This document shows positions 1 through 7,834 of a stretch of DNA of 57,535 nt, in pieces (position 1 is the first letter of the stretch; each line of letters starts with the position of its first letter). The stretch comes from Bradyrhizobiaceae bacterium (lineage in GTDB: Bacteria > Pseudomonadota > Alphaproteobacteria > Rhizobiales > Xanthobacteraceae). The DNA lies in assembly GCA_947481685.1 (NCBI GenBank), contig CANKHA010000016.1:1-57535 (forward strand), given 5' to 3'. The position numbers were made by a program, and so were the translations under genes. The notes beneath the pieces are model-generated. The model saw only the letters and a list, made by a program, of their open reading frames with translations. It did not search any database and had not been told where the DNA came from.

Positions 1-3
1 CAA

Positions 4-780
4 TCAGCGCGGCAGAAATTGCTGCAGCGCACTCGTGAATTCACTGGGCAATTCCAGGTTGGACAAATGTCCAGCGCCTTCCAGTTCAACCAGTTTGGAG
101 TTCGGAACCGCGGCATTGATGGCCTTCATGCCAGGCACCGTGGCGTCTTTGCTTCCGTACATGACCAACGTCGGCGCGGTGATATTCGGCAAACCGGGGC
201 GCCAATCGAAATTCGTGAGGGCAGCGGCGCAACCGATGAACCCCTTCACCGGTGTCGCGCGGATCATTCCCAGCGCTTTCTGGAATGGCGGGTTGCTCTC
301 AGGATATTCCGGCGGAAACCAGCGCTTCGCAGTGGCGAGCACGAGCGGTTCCATTCCGTCCTTTTCCGCGATCGCAATCCGCTCTTCCCATTGCTGGGCG
401 GATGCGGGCGATGAGGCAGGACCGCAATCGCAGGCCGCAAGGCTCTCGACCCGGTCAGGATGTCTTTGCGCCAGTCCAAGGCCGGTCATGCCGCCCATGG
501 AAATGCCGACGAAGTGTGCCTTCCCGATCGACAGCGCATAGTAGAGCGCCACCACATCCGCGATCAGCGTATCGAAATTGTAGCGGCCGTCGGGGGCTTC
601 GGTGCCGCCATGGCCGCGCTGGTCGTAACGCAGCACCCGGAATGAATTCTTCAGTGCCACCGCCTGCTCGTCCCACATTGACAGACTGGTCGCGAGCGAA
701 TTGCTGAAGACCACCCAGGGCGCGCCCTCCGGGCCTTCGACTTCGTAGTTGAACGTGATGCCGTTCGCCTTGATACGCAT
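4..780 (-). CDS. alpha/beta hydrolase, 3-oxoadipate enol-lactonase-like
   Basis: A 258-residue alpha/beta-hydrolase of normal length for the PcaD group. Seen: oxyanion-region strand VVFSNSLATSLSMWD (about 23-37), RYDQRGHG (51-58), nucleophile elbow GISMGG with Ser94, acid loop YGSKDATVP near 210 and the histidine in GAGHLSNLE near 240. The family hydrolyses enol-lactones or similar small esters and amides in aromatic degradation; the true substrate cannot be read here. The ATG lies 30 nt after the stop of a second hydrolase on the same strand, so the two are probably one operon. Downstream the window ends. A related fold is also used by N-formylmaleamate deformylase of nicotinate catabolism, which is an alternative. 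Confidence 0.85.
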   Translation of the reverse strand: MRIKANGITFNYEVEGPEGAPWVVFSNSLATSLSMWDEQAVALKNSFRVLRYDQRGHGGTEAPDGRYNFDTLIADVVALYYALSIGKAHFVGISMGGMTGLGLAQRHPDRVESLAACDCGPASSPASAQQWEERIAIAEKDGMEPLVLATAKRWFPPEYPESNPPFQKALGMIRATPVKGFIGCAAALTNFDWRPGLPNITAPTLVMYGSKDATVPGMKAINAAVPNSKLVELEGAGHLSNLELPSEFTSALQQFLPR

Positions 781-810
781 GAGGCGTCTATCCTTTTATT
801 TGTGGCGCGA

Positions 811-1599
811 TCAGGCGCGCTGTTTTCCGAGAAAGTCCTTCAGCAGGGCGAGCAGCGGCGCCGGGCCGGTGGTCGGCATGAAGTGGCCGGCATCGATGGC
901 CTCAAAACGCGCACCGGGAATCTTTCCGGCGATTTCTTCGCTGCCGGCGAGGGGGCGGATGCTGTCCTGCCGTCCGCCGACCACCATGGTCGGGACGTTG
1001 ATGCCGGGAAGCATGCTGACAACATTGGTGCCTGCCAGCATGCGGTTGGCATGGGCGAAGCCGACCGGATCGCTGGCGAGATAGCGACCCCGATAGGCCT
1101 CGTAGGTTTCCTTGTCGGTCAGTTCAGGCGGATAGGATTTTTCGAGTGTGATCGACAGCACGCCGCGCATGCCTTCGCGTTCCGCGAGATCGGCGCGATC
1201 ATTGAGTGCGCCTGCGCGGCTGGGATCGACGCCGAGCGCCGGATTGCAAAGGGTGAGCGAGCCGACATCCTTGTGATGTTTCCCCTGGAAAGCCATGGCG
1301 ATGGTGCTCGAGGCTGCCACCGCGACGATGTGGTAGGGCGCTTCCAGCTTGAGATCCTTCAGCAGGCTTTCAAGGTCTTCGACCGCGGTGTCGTTGCTGA
1401 ACCGCGCGCGGACCTTTTCGGTCATGCCGGCGCCGCGCTGGTCATAGCGCAACACACGAAAACCGTCGGTCAGGCCGGGGACGATCTTGTCCCAGCTGTC
1501 GAGGGTGCCGCCCATTTCGTGCAGCAGGACGACGACAGGCCCTTTCGCGCCCTCGAGCTTGTAGTGAATGCTGATCCCGTTCGCGGTCGTGAAAGGCAA
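811..1599 (-). CDS. alpha/beta hydrolase with atypical nucleophile elbow
   Basis: The frame is open from a TTG at 1659, but that codon has no ribosome site. A second TTG at 1599 is preceded by GGAGGA with 7 nt spacing and gives the usual family N-terminus PFTTANGISIHY, so I choose it (262 residues). Seen: LLHEMGG oxyanion loop, RYDQRGAGMTE, acid GGRQDSIRP and histidine DAGHFMP. The expected G-x-S-x-G elbow reads VAVAASSTIAMAF, so serine remains but the flanking glycines are Ala and Thr. Paralogous in layout to the next gene downstream and probably cotranscribed with it. It may be an enol-lactonase-like hydrolase or a divergent member with altered chemistry. It is divergent from the molybdo-hydroxylase genes and shares their 150-nt control region. 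Confidence 0.8.
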   Translation of the reverse strand: MPFTTANGISIHYKLEGAKGPVVVLLHEMGGTLDSWDKIVPGLTDGFRVLRYDQRGAGMTEKVRARFSNDTAVEDLESLLKDLKLEAPYHIVAVAASSTIAMAFQGKHHKDVGSLTLCNPALGVDPSRAGALNDRADLAEREGMRGVLSITLEKSYPPELTDKETYEAYRGRYLASDPVGFAHANRMLAGTNVVSMLPGINVPTMVVGGRQDSIRPLAGSEEIAGKIPGARFEAIDAGHFMPTTGPAPLLALLKDFLGKQRA

Positions 1600-1716
1600 G
1601 GGCAGGTCCTCCAAGTGGGCTGATTTCGGCGGGGACTTTATGGCATAGGCATGAGCCAATCCAGACTTGCAGATGGTTACGATCTGCTAGACCGGAAGGC
1701 ACTTTTCCCGCTTAAA

Positions 1717-1735
1717 TAGAACAAAAGCTGTTCTA
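1717..1735. promoter_or_regulatory. dyad operator candidate upstream of the hydroxylase genes
   Basis: A perfect interrupted palindrome, TAGAAC-N7-GTTCTA, sits 14 nt before the start of the 2Fe-2S subunit and between two divergent units. Its half-sites are the same pentamers (GTTCT/AGAAC, 7-nt spacer) that occur twice in front of the iclR gene at 6492 and 6541, but in the opposite order. It is a good candidate operator for the local IclR regulator; this is inference from sequence only. Confidence 0.5.
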
Positions 1736-1748
1736 GGGAGAAAAATCG

Positions 1749-2246
1749 ATGATCGAGCTGACCATCAACGGGAAAGCGCAGCGGGTCGACGCCGACCCTG
1801 AAACGCCGCTCCTTTACGTTCTGCGCAACGATCTGCAGATGAACGGTGCGAAATTCGGCTGCGGTCTCGGTCAATGCGGCGCCTGCACTGTGATGATCGA
1901 CGGCGAGGCGCATTTCTCCTGCATCACGCCGATCGAGCTCGTGAAAGGGCGCGCCATCAAGACCGTCGAGGGGCTCGGCACAGTTGAAAATCCCGGGCCA
2001 CTGCAGCGTGCTTTCATCGAAGAGCAGGCCGCGCAATGCGGCTACTGCATTGCCGGCGTGATGATGCGGGCGCAGGCGTTGCTGGAAAAAAATCCCGGCG
2101 CTTCGGAAGCGGACATTCGCGCGGGCTTAAGTCCGAACCTCTGTCGCTGCGGCACCCATGCGCGCATCGTGCGCGCGGTACGCCGCGCCGGAGCGGCCAT
2201 GCAACGTGCCGATGCCGGCCGCCAGACCAAGGGAGCCGCACAATGA
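1749..2246 (+). CDS. (2Fe-2S) small subunit of xanthine-dehydrogenase-family hydroxylase (IorA/CoxS-like)
   Basis: A 165-residue two-domain iron-sulfur subunit. The N-terminal plant-ferredoxin-like domain carries CGLGQCGACTV with a later Cys (HFSC), and the C-terminal helical domain carries CGYCIAG and CRCGTH, the two 2Fe-2S sites of this family. It passes electrons from the molybdenum centre of the large subunit encoded next. The start has GGGAG about 9 nt upstream. Its stop overlaps the start of the large-subunit gene (ATGA), which fits a heteromeric complex. Isoquinoline 1-oxidoreductase, nicotinate hydroxylase and aldehyde dehydrogenases share this architecture; sequence alone does not pick the substrate. 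No FAD subunit lies nearby, as in the Ior type. Confidence 0.93.
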   Translation: MIELTINGKAQRVDADPETPLLYVLRNDLQMNGAKFGCGLGQCGACTVMIDGEAHFSCITPIELVKGRAIKTVEGLGTVENPGPLQRAFIEEQAAQCGYCIAGVMMRAQALLEKNPGASEADIRAGLSPNLCRCGTHARIVRAVRRAGAAMQRADAGRQTKGAAQ

Positions 2247-4465
2247 ACGCGCCTTTCTCCCTCGATATCTCCCGACGCGGCCTGCTGGCAGGCGGCGGTG
2301 CGCTGGTCGTCAGTTTCTCGCTTGGTGGCATTGGCAAGCTTGCTGCGCAGGCGATCCCCCAGCCGGGCGCTGTGGTCCCCGACAACAACATGCTGGATTC
2401 GTGGATCCGCGTGGATGCGCAGGGCGTGGTCACGGTGTTCACCGGCCGCGTCGAATTCGGCCAGGGCATGAAGACAGCGATGATCCAGATCGCTTCGGAA
2501 GAACTCAATCTCGATCCGAACACGGTGAAGATCGTCAGCTGCGACACCGCTTTGACGCCGAACGAAGGTTACACCTCGGGCAGCCGTGCGATTGCCGACG
2601 GCGGCGTTTCGGTACGGGCGGCGGCCGCGCAGACGAGAGAGATTCTCGCCAGTGCCGCTGGCTCAAAGCTCGGCGTCGATGCAGCGCAGCTCAAGCTGGA
2701 TAAGGGCATGTTCGTCGCGCCGGATGGCAAGAGCGCCAGCTTTGGCGAACTGGTCGCGAATGAAGCCTTGCATGTGAAGCTCGACAAGCAAAGCAAGATC
2801 AAGGATCCGAAAACCTACAGCGTGGTCGGCAAGGAATTCGCGCGCATCGATATTCCGGCCAAGGTTACAGGCGGCGTTGCGTTCCTGCAGGATTTGCGGC
2901 TTCCCGGCATGGTGCATGCGCGCGTCGTGCGGCCGCCAAGCTATCAGGCGAAGCTGCGATCGGTGGATACGGCGCAGGTCGAAAAGCTTCCGGGTGTTCT
3001 GAAAGTTGTTCGCGACGGCAGCTATCTCGCTGTCATCGCGGAGAAAGAGTTTCAGGCGGTCACCGCGATGCAAGCTTTGGCCAAAGCGGCGCAGTGGGAC
3101 GAGAAACCGACGCTCACCGATTATCCCGCGCTCTACGAGTTCCTGCAGACGACGAAATCAGAGGATGTCGTCATCGTCGATACCAAGACCACGCCGGCGC
3201 CCGGCACCAGGACGGTCGAGGTGACCTATCGGCGGCCCTACCAGATGCACGGGTCCATTGGGCCGTCGTGTAGCATTGGCTGGATGCAGGACGGAAAGCT
3301 CACTGTGTGGGCGCATAACCAGGGCGCCTATCCGATGCGTCAGGCTATTTCCGAACTGGTGAAGTTGCCGGAAGACCAGATCCGCTGCATCCACATGGAA
3401 GGTCCCGGCTGCTACGGCCACAACGGCGCGGATGACGCCGGTGGCGATGCGGCGGTTCTCGCGACGGCTTTCCCGGGACGTCCGGTGCGCGTGCAGTGGA
3501 TGCGTGCCGACGAGCACGGATGGGAACCCTACGGTCCCGCGATGGTCACCAAGGCGCGCGTGTCGCTGGATGACAGCGGCACCATCGTGGACTGGAATTA
3601 CGACGTCTGGAGCATGACGCATTCGACGCGGCCGGGCGGTGCAAAAAGCATGTCTGCGTCGTGGTATCGCGAACAGCCGCTGACCTTGCCACCGTCGCGC
3701 GCGCCGGCTCCCAATGAATCCGACGGTAATCGCAACGCCAAGCCGCCCTATAAGCTGGCCTGCGCGAAAGTAATGCATCACCACATCAAGGACATGCCGT
3801 TGCGCGTTTCCGCGCTGCGGTCGCTTGGCGCTTACATGAATGTATTCTCCAACGAATCCCTGATGGACGAAGTGGCGCTTGCGGCGGGAGTCGATCCGGT
3901 TGAATTCCGCTTGCGCTATATCGACGATCCGCGCGCCAGGGACGTCATCAAGATGACGACGGAACGCTTCGGCTGGACCAAAGACAAGCTGCCGAAGGGT
4001 CGTGGCCGCGGCTTTGCTTACGCGCGCTATCGGAACTCTTCGTCGTACGTAGCGATTGCAACCGAAGTGGAAATCGATCCCGCCACCGGCGCTGTTCGCA
4101 TTCCGCGCATCGTGGCCTCGATCGACAGCGGAACCGCCGTCAGTCCCGATGGGATCCGCAACCAGACCGAAGGCGGCATCATCCAGTCCGCGAGTTGGAC
4201 GTTGTTTGAGGAGGTCGGCTTCGACAACACGCGCGTCACCAGCCGTGACTGGATGAGCTATCCGATCATGCGCTTCTCCGCGATGCCGGAGAGCGTGGAG
4301 GTTCATGTGATCGACCGGCCCGGTCAACCGTTCCTGGGTGCGGGGGAGGCCGCGCAAGGGCCGACGGCGGCGGCGCTCGCCAACGCCATCGCTCAGGCGG
4401 CCGGTGCACGTCTTCGTGACCTGCCGCTGACCCGCGATCGGGTGAAGGCTGCTATGCGTGCGTGA
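2243..4465 (+). CDS. molybdopterin-binding large subunit, IorB-like, Tat-exported
   Basis: A 740-residue molybdenum hydroxylase subunit. It begins with a twin-arginine signal (SRRGLLAGGGALVV, about residues 9-22), so the enzyme should work in the periplasm. Seen further on: the first conserved molybdopterin domain with FTGRVEFGQGMKTA (about 50-63), GPGCYGHNGADDAGGDAA (about 388-405), and the C-terminal GAGEAAQGPTAAALANA, whose Glu is the base catalyst in this family. The start overlaps the stop of the small subunit by ATGA. Length and two-subunit layout match isoquinoline 1-oxidoreductase and related periplasmic aldehyde or N-heterocycle hydroxylases. The electron acceptor, usually a c-type cytochrome, is not encoded next to it. 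Confidence 0.92.
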   Translation: MNAPFSLDISRRGLLAGGGALVVSFSLGGIGKLAAQAIPQPGAVVPDNNMLDSWIRVDAQGVVTVFTGRVEFGQGMKTAMIQIASEELNLDPNTVKIVSCDTALTPNEGYTSGSRAIADGGVSVRAAAAQTREILASAAGSKLGVDAAQLKLDKGMFVAPDGKSASFGELVANEALHVKLDKQSKIKDPKTYSVVGKEFARIDIPAKVTGGVAFLQDLRLPGMVHARVVRPPSYQAKLRSVDTAQVEKLPGVLKVVRDGSYLAVIAEKEFQAVTAMQALAKAAQWDEKPTLTDYPALYEFLQTTKSEDVVIVDTKTTPAPGTRTVEVTYRRPYQMHGSIGPSCSIGWMQDGKLTVWAHNQGAYPMRQAISELVKLPEDQIRCIHMEGPGCYGHNGADDAGGDAAVLATAFPGRPVRVQWMRADEHGWEPYGPAMVTKARVSLDDSGTIVDWNYDVWSMTHSTRPGGAKSMSASWYREQPLTLPPSRAPAPNESDGNRNAKPPYKLACAKVMHHHIKDMPLRVSALRSLGAYMNVFSNESLMDEVALAAGVDPVEFRLRYIDDPRARDVIKMTTERFGWTKDKLPKGRGRGFAYARYRNSSSYVAIATEVEIDPATGAVRIPRIVASIDSGTAVSPDGIRNQTEGGIIQSASWTLFEEVGFDNTRVTSRDWMSYPIMRFSAMPESVEVHVIDRPGQPFLGAGEAAQGPTAAALANAIAQAAGARLRDLPLTRDRVKAAMRA

Positions 4466-4568
4466 AGACGCGACAGTTTGTCACTAATTCTGGGCTGTTG
4501 TTGCAACGCAGCAGACAGGAACGCGCATTGAAATGCCGGGTCGTCTCTGCGTAAGTAGCGCGCGAAAA

Positions 4569-4582
4569 GGGCAGGCCTGCCC
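4569..4582. promoter_or_regulatory. 14-nt perfect palindrome in the promoter region of the first TctC-like gene
   Basis: GGGCAGGCCTGCCC is self-complementary over 14 nt. It lies 72 nt before the receptor start, just upstream of an A+T-rich stretch (AATCAATTTGAATTTG) that could hold the -10 region. It may be an operator; the binding protein is unknown. Confidence 0.3.
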
Positions 4583-4653
4583 ACTTTCGAAATCAATTTG
4601 AATTTGAACGGCAGACACACTTTGCCGTGCGTTGTGGAAATGGAGTGAAGACG

Positions 4654-5691
4654 ATGCGGATGAGCAACTTTGTGTGCGGCACGGTCGCGGCAGCGGTATT
4701 GGCTGTTGTGCCTGCGGCGACCGGATGGGCGCAGACCCCCGCTGAATTCTACAAGGGCAAGACCGTCGATGTGATGGTCGGTTACACTGCGGGCGGTGGC
4801 TACGACGTCTATGCACGCATGATCGCCCGCTATATCGGCAAGCATATCCCCGGCAATCCGACTGTCGTTGTGAAGAATCTTGAAGGCGCCGGCAGCCTGC
4901 GGCTTGCCAACGCCTTGTACAACCAGCTTCCGAAAGACGGCACCGTGTTCGGGACCGTTGCACGCGGCGCGGCTTTCGATCCGCTGCTCGGCAACAAGGC
5001 TGCGCAGTTCGACGCCAGCAAGTTCTCCTGGATCGGCAGCGCGAATGACGAAGTCAGCGTCTGTGTCGCCTGGCATACCTCGGGCATCACCTCGATCGAG
5101 CAGACCTTCGACAAGGAACTCGTCGTTGGCGGTACCGGACCGTCAGCCGACACCGATCAGTTTCCGCGCATCGTGAACGGTGTGCTCGGCACCAAGATGA
5201 AGATTGTTCCCGGCTATCCGGGTGGCAACGACGTCAGCCTTGCGATGGAGCGTGGCGAAGTGTCCGGCCGTTGCGGCTGGTCGTGGTCGAGCGTGATCAG
5301 TACGCGCAAGGAATGGTACGACAGCAAGAAGATCAACGTGCTGGTGCAGATGTCGCTCCAGAAGCACCCCGATCTCCCGAATGTCCCGCTGGTCCTCGAT
5401 CTCGCCAAGACGCCGGAGCAGAAGCAGATCCTGACGTTGGTGTTTGCGCGTCAGGCGCTCGGCCGTCCGTTCCTCGCGCCTCCGGGCGTGCCGGCGGATC
5501 GCCTCGAGGCCTTGCGTAAGGCCTTCATGGACACGATGAAGGATCCGGAATTCCTCGCGGAAGCCGCGAAGGCCCAGCTTGAGGTAACCCCGATCGACGG
5601 TATCAAGGTGCAGCAGATCGTGGTGGATGCCTACAAGGTCGATCCGGCGATCGCGAAAAAAACCGAAGAGCTGCTCAAGGTCGAAAAGTAA
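4654..5691 (+). CDS. Bug/TctC-type tripartite tricarboxylate transporter receptor (copy 1)
   Basis: A 345-residue periplasmic solute receptor. A signal peptide runs to about residue 27 (ending GWAQ), followed by the receptor core that starts EFYKGKTVDVMVGYTAGGGYDVYAR. The ATG at 4654 has GGAG about 10 nt upstream; the frame continues open upstream but without a ribosome site. The family binds carboxylates or related acids and feeds TctAB membrane proteins; none are adjacent. It is strikingly similar to the receptor at 6689, notably the block ALGRP.LAPPGVPADRLEALRKAF, so the two are a recent duplication around the iclR gene. Context suggests it imports the substrate or a product of the hydroxylase pathway. 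A bidirectional terminator follows. Confidence 0.88.
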   Translation: MRMSNFVCGTVAAAVLAVVPAATGWAQTPAEFYKGKTVDVMVGYTAGGGYDVYARMIARYIGKHIPGNPTVVVKNLEGAGSLRLANALYNQLPKDGTVFGTVARGAAFDPLLGNKAAQFDASKFSWIGSANDEVSVCVAWHTSGITSIEQTFDKELVVGGTGPSADTDQFPRIVNGVLGTKMKIVPGYPGGNDVSLAMERGEVSGRCGWSWSSVISTRKEWYDSKKINVLVQMSLQKHPDLPNVPLVLDLAKTPEQKQILTLVFARQALGRPFLAPPGVPADRLEALRKAFMDTMKDPEFLAEAAKAQLEVTPIDGIKVQQIVVDAYKVDPAIAKKTEELLKVEK

Positions 5692-5713
5692 ATCGGAGCA
5701 TCGCTGCAAAAAC

Positions 5714-5748
5714 AAAAAAGGCCGCATCGTCCGATGCGGCCTTTTTAA
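5714..5748. terminator. bidirectional rho-independent terminator
   Basis: Stem GGCCGCAT/ATGCGGCC (5720-5727 with 5734-5741), extended by A5 on one side and T5 on the other. It lies between the receptor gene (plus) and iclR (minus), so it can serve both. Nearly the same stem recurs at 9641 behind the ThDP gene. Confidence 0.88.
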
Positions 5749-5762
5749 TTTGCGTGGCGCAA

Positions 5763-6473
5763 TCAGGACAGAATATGCCGAAGCGCTGCGGCTTCCCGGA
5801 TCAGTGCGCGGCGCGCGCGTTCCAGCTTGATCGGCGTCAGCCTGACTCTCAGGCCAGAGACATTGAGCGCTCCAATGAGTTGCTCTTTGGCATTGATGAT
5901 AGGCACCGCAACAGCTGACACATCCGGATGCCGTTCGCCCTCTGAAATCGCCCAGCCCACCTGCCGGACACTTCGCGCTTTTCTTCCACGCGGTTCCTTG
6001 CGATAGGCGCGCAATATCTGGCTTGCGGCACCGCGTCCCAGCGGATGGAGCGTTCCCTCTTCCAGATGATGGCGTGCCGGTTGCAACGAGTTTTCGCGAA
6101 ACATGCAGATGCGGCGTGAACCGGCGATTACATAGAACGAAGCTGTTTCCCTGGTTGCGCTGACAAGGCGGTGGAGCACCGGCCGCAACGCCTCTTCCAG
6201 GTTCGATTGCGGTTGGCTCAGTGCCAAAAGCCCCAGGCGACTGAGCTCAGGGCCAAGCATGTATTGTCCGTCCGCTGTTCTTTTCAGAAAGCCCATGAAA
6301 CTGAGCGACGCCGAAAGCCGAAGGATCGTGCTTTTGTAAAGCTCGGTGCGTTGCGCCAAGGCGGCAAGGGACAGGCGTTCCCCAGGATCGTCGAAACATT
6401 TGAGGATCAGAAGTGCGCGCTCGGCCGCGGCGACTTGCTGCCTTGGTGGCGCTCTCTGGATGATTTGACGCAT
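5763..6473 (-). CDS. IclR-family transcriptional regulator
   Basis: A 236-residue regulator with an N-terminal winged helix (AAERALLILKCFDD, then SLAALAQRTELYKSTILRL at about 36-54) and a C-terminal IclR effector domain with RETASFYVIAGSRRICMF and ISEGERHPDVSAVAVPI. IclR proteins bind small aromatic or organic acids and either repress or activate catabolic operons. It lies between two nearly identical receptor genes and opposite the second; the shared intergenic region carries two strong dyads that look like its operators. It is the likely switch for the whole 1-9.7 kb cluster. Effector unknown. Confidence 0.92.
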   Translation of the reverse strand: MRQIIQRAPPRQQVAAAERALLILKCFDDPGERLSLAALAQRTELYKSTILRLSASLSFMGFLKRTADGQYMLGPELSRLGLLALSQPQSNLEEALRPVLHRLVSATRETASFYVIAGSRRICMFRENSLQPARHHLEEGTLHPLGRGAASQILRAYRKEPRGRKARSVRQVGWAISEGERHPDVSAVAVPIINAKEQLIGALNVSGLRVRLTPIKLERARRALIREAAALRHILS

Positions 6474-6491
6474 TGCGTGTCCCGAAAGCCT

Positions 6492-6508
6492 GTTCTATCG
6501 GGCAGAAC
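6492..6508. promoter_or_regulatory. IclR operator candidate 1
   Basis: GTTCT-ATCGGGC-AGAAC, a 17-nt dyad 19 nt before the iclR start, so binding here would allow autoregulation. It matches the second dyad at 6541 in 15 of 17 positions; the two centres are 49 nt apart, close to five helical turns. Confidence 0.6.
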
Positions 6509-6513
6509 CTACC

Positions 6514-6576
6514 TTGGTTTCAACGAGGGCTCAATCGTGCGTTCTATCTGACAGAACGCGCCTGCGTTGAAACCAG
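6514..6576. promoter_or_regulatory. nested inverted repeat around operator candidate 2
   Basis: CCTTGGTTTCAACG (6512-6525) and CGTTGAAACCAGGG (6565-6578) are inverted copies with one mismatch. They enclose the second GTTCT-N7-AGAAC dyad, giving a symmetric arrangement between iclR and the divergent receptor gene. It may bind a second factor or form part of a cooperative operator. Confidence 0.4.
6541..6557. promoter_or_regulatory. IclR operator candidate 2
   Basis: GTTCT-ATCTGAC-AGAAC, a 17-nt dyad in the iclR/receptor intergenic region, 132 nt before the receptor start at 6689 and 68 nt before the iclR start. Same half-sites and spacing as the copy at 6492. Confidence 0.6.
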
Positions 6577-6688
6577 GGGTGCCCTGCGTTACTGACCAGC
6601 GTTGGCACCCGATCTTAAAGCGGTAGGATTATAATCCGACGCACGGGCCGGCTCACATCGGGAAGACGCAACAAGGCGGAGTCACACT

Positions 6689-7723
6689 ATGAGAGTGAAT
6701 CTTGTCGTGCGCGGTGTTTTGACGGCGGCGCTGTTTGCCGCGATGCCGGCGGTCGCGTCCGCTGAAACAGTTGCCGAATTCTACAAGGGCAAGACCGTCG
6801 ATGTGATGGTCGGCTTCAGTGCCGGTGGTGCTTACGACGTCTATGCGCGCATGATTGCGCGCTATATGGGCAGGCATCTTCCGGGCAATCCGACTTTTGT
6901 GGTCAAAAATCTGGACGGTGGCGGCAGTCTTCGCCTGGCCAATGCGCTTTTCAATTCGCTTCCCAAGGATGGCACCGTATTCGGGACCATCGCGCGCGGC
7001 GCCGCTTTCGACCCGCTCTTCGGTAACAAGGCCGCGCAGTTCGACGCCACCAAGTTCGGCTGGATCGGCAGCGCTAATGATGAAGTGAGCGTCTGTGCCG
7101 CATGGCATACGTCGGGCATCACGAAGATCGAAGATATTTTCACCAAGGAACTCGTTGTGGGCGGCACCGGTCCCTCCGCCGACACCGATCAGTTCCCGCG
7201 CATCGTCAACGCCGTCCTCGGCACCAAGATGAGGGTTGTCACCGGGTATCCGGGCGGCAATGACGTCAGTCTCGCGATGGAACGCAATGAAGTGCAGGGC
7301 CGTTGTGGCTGGTCATGGTCGAGCATCAAGACCACACGCCAGGATTGGTACGACACCAAGAAGATCAATATTTTTGTGCAGCTGTCATTGCAGAAGCATG
7401 CCGACCTGCCGGACGTTCCCCTGATCCTCGATCTCGCCAAGACTCCCGAGCAGCGCCAGATATTCACGCTGGTATTCGCGCGTCAGGCGCTGGGCCGTCC
7501 CTATCTGGCGCCTCCGGGGGTGCCGGCGGATCGCCTCGAAGCGCTGCGCAAAGCCTTCATGGATACGATGAAGGATCCTGAATTTCTTGCGGAAGCCGAC
7601 AAGGCGAAGCTTGAAGTGACGCCGCTTGATGGAGTTCGGGCGCAGCAGATCATTGCTGATGCCTACAAGGTCGATCCTGCCATCGCGAAGAAGACCGCGG
7701 AGCTGATGGCGGAAGTCAAATAG
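6689..7723 (+). CDS. Bug/TctC-type tripartite tricarboxylate transporter receptor (copy 2)
   Basis: A 344-residue periplasmic receptor with a cleavable signal (about residues 1-25, ending ASAE). The core starts EFYKGKTVDVMVGFSAGGAYDVYAR and follows copy 1 without visible gaps, including the tail KVDPAIAKKTAEL. The ATG has GGAG about 8 nt upstream. It is divergent from iclR and carries the two operator candidates in its promoter region, so it is probably IclR-controlled. A G+C-rich hairpin and T run follow, then a run of 20 C and the ThDP gene. No TctAB partner is adjacent; it may share the tctBA pair at 16 kb. Confidence 0.88.
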   Translation: MRVNLVVRGVLTAALFAAMPAVASAETVAEFYKGKTVDVMVGFSAGGAYDVYARMIARYMGRHLPGNPTFVVKNLDGGGSLRLANALFNSLPKDGTVFGTIARGAAFDPLFGNKAAQFDATKFGWIGSANDEVSVCAAWHTSGITKIEDIFTKELVVGGTGPSADTDQFPRIVNAVLGTKMRVVTGYPGGNDVSLAMERNEVQGRCGWSWSSIKTTRQDWYDTKKINIFVQLSLQKHADLPDVPLILDLAKTPEQRQIFTLVFARQALGRPYLAPPGVPADRLEALRKAFMDTMKDPEFLAEADKAKLEVTPLDGVRAQQIIADAYKVDPAIAKKTAELMAEVK

Positions 7724-7734
7724 AGGCACGTTCT

Positions 7735-7768
7735 GCCGTCCGGCGCTTCGGCGTGGCGGCATTTTTTC
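7735..7768 (+). terminator. probable rho-independent terminator after the receptor
   Basis: An imperfect G+C-rich hairpin (TGCCG...CGGCA with an inner GGCG/CGCC-like part) ends in ATTTTTTC. It would separate the receptor transcript from the ThDP gene and lies directly before the poly-C tract. The stem contains mismatches, hence moderate confidence. Confidence 0.5.
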
Positions 7769-7773
7769 TGTGA

Positions 7774-7793
7774 CCCCCCCCCCCCCCCCCCCC
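7774..7793. repeat. homopolymer tract of 20 C
   Basis: Positions 7774-7793 are all C, in the leader of the ThDP gene, 41 nt before its start. The tract abuts a hairpin CCGGCC-N10-GGCCGG (7792-7813). A mononucleotide run of this length is a slippage hotspot and, if genuine, would change leader length between cells. It is also exactly where sequencing and assembly err, so the count may be wrong. Confidence 0.9.
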
Positions 7794-7834
7794 GGCCATC
7801 CACGAACGGCCGGTGTCCAACGAAAGGCAAGTCC

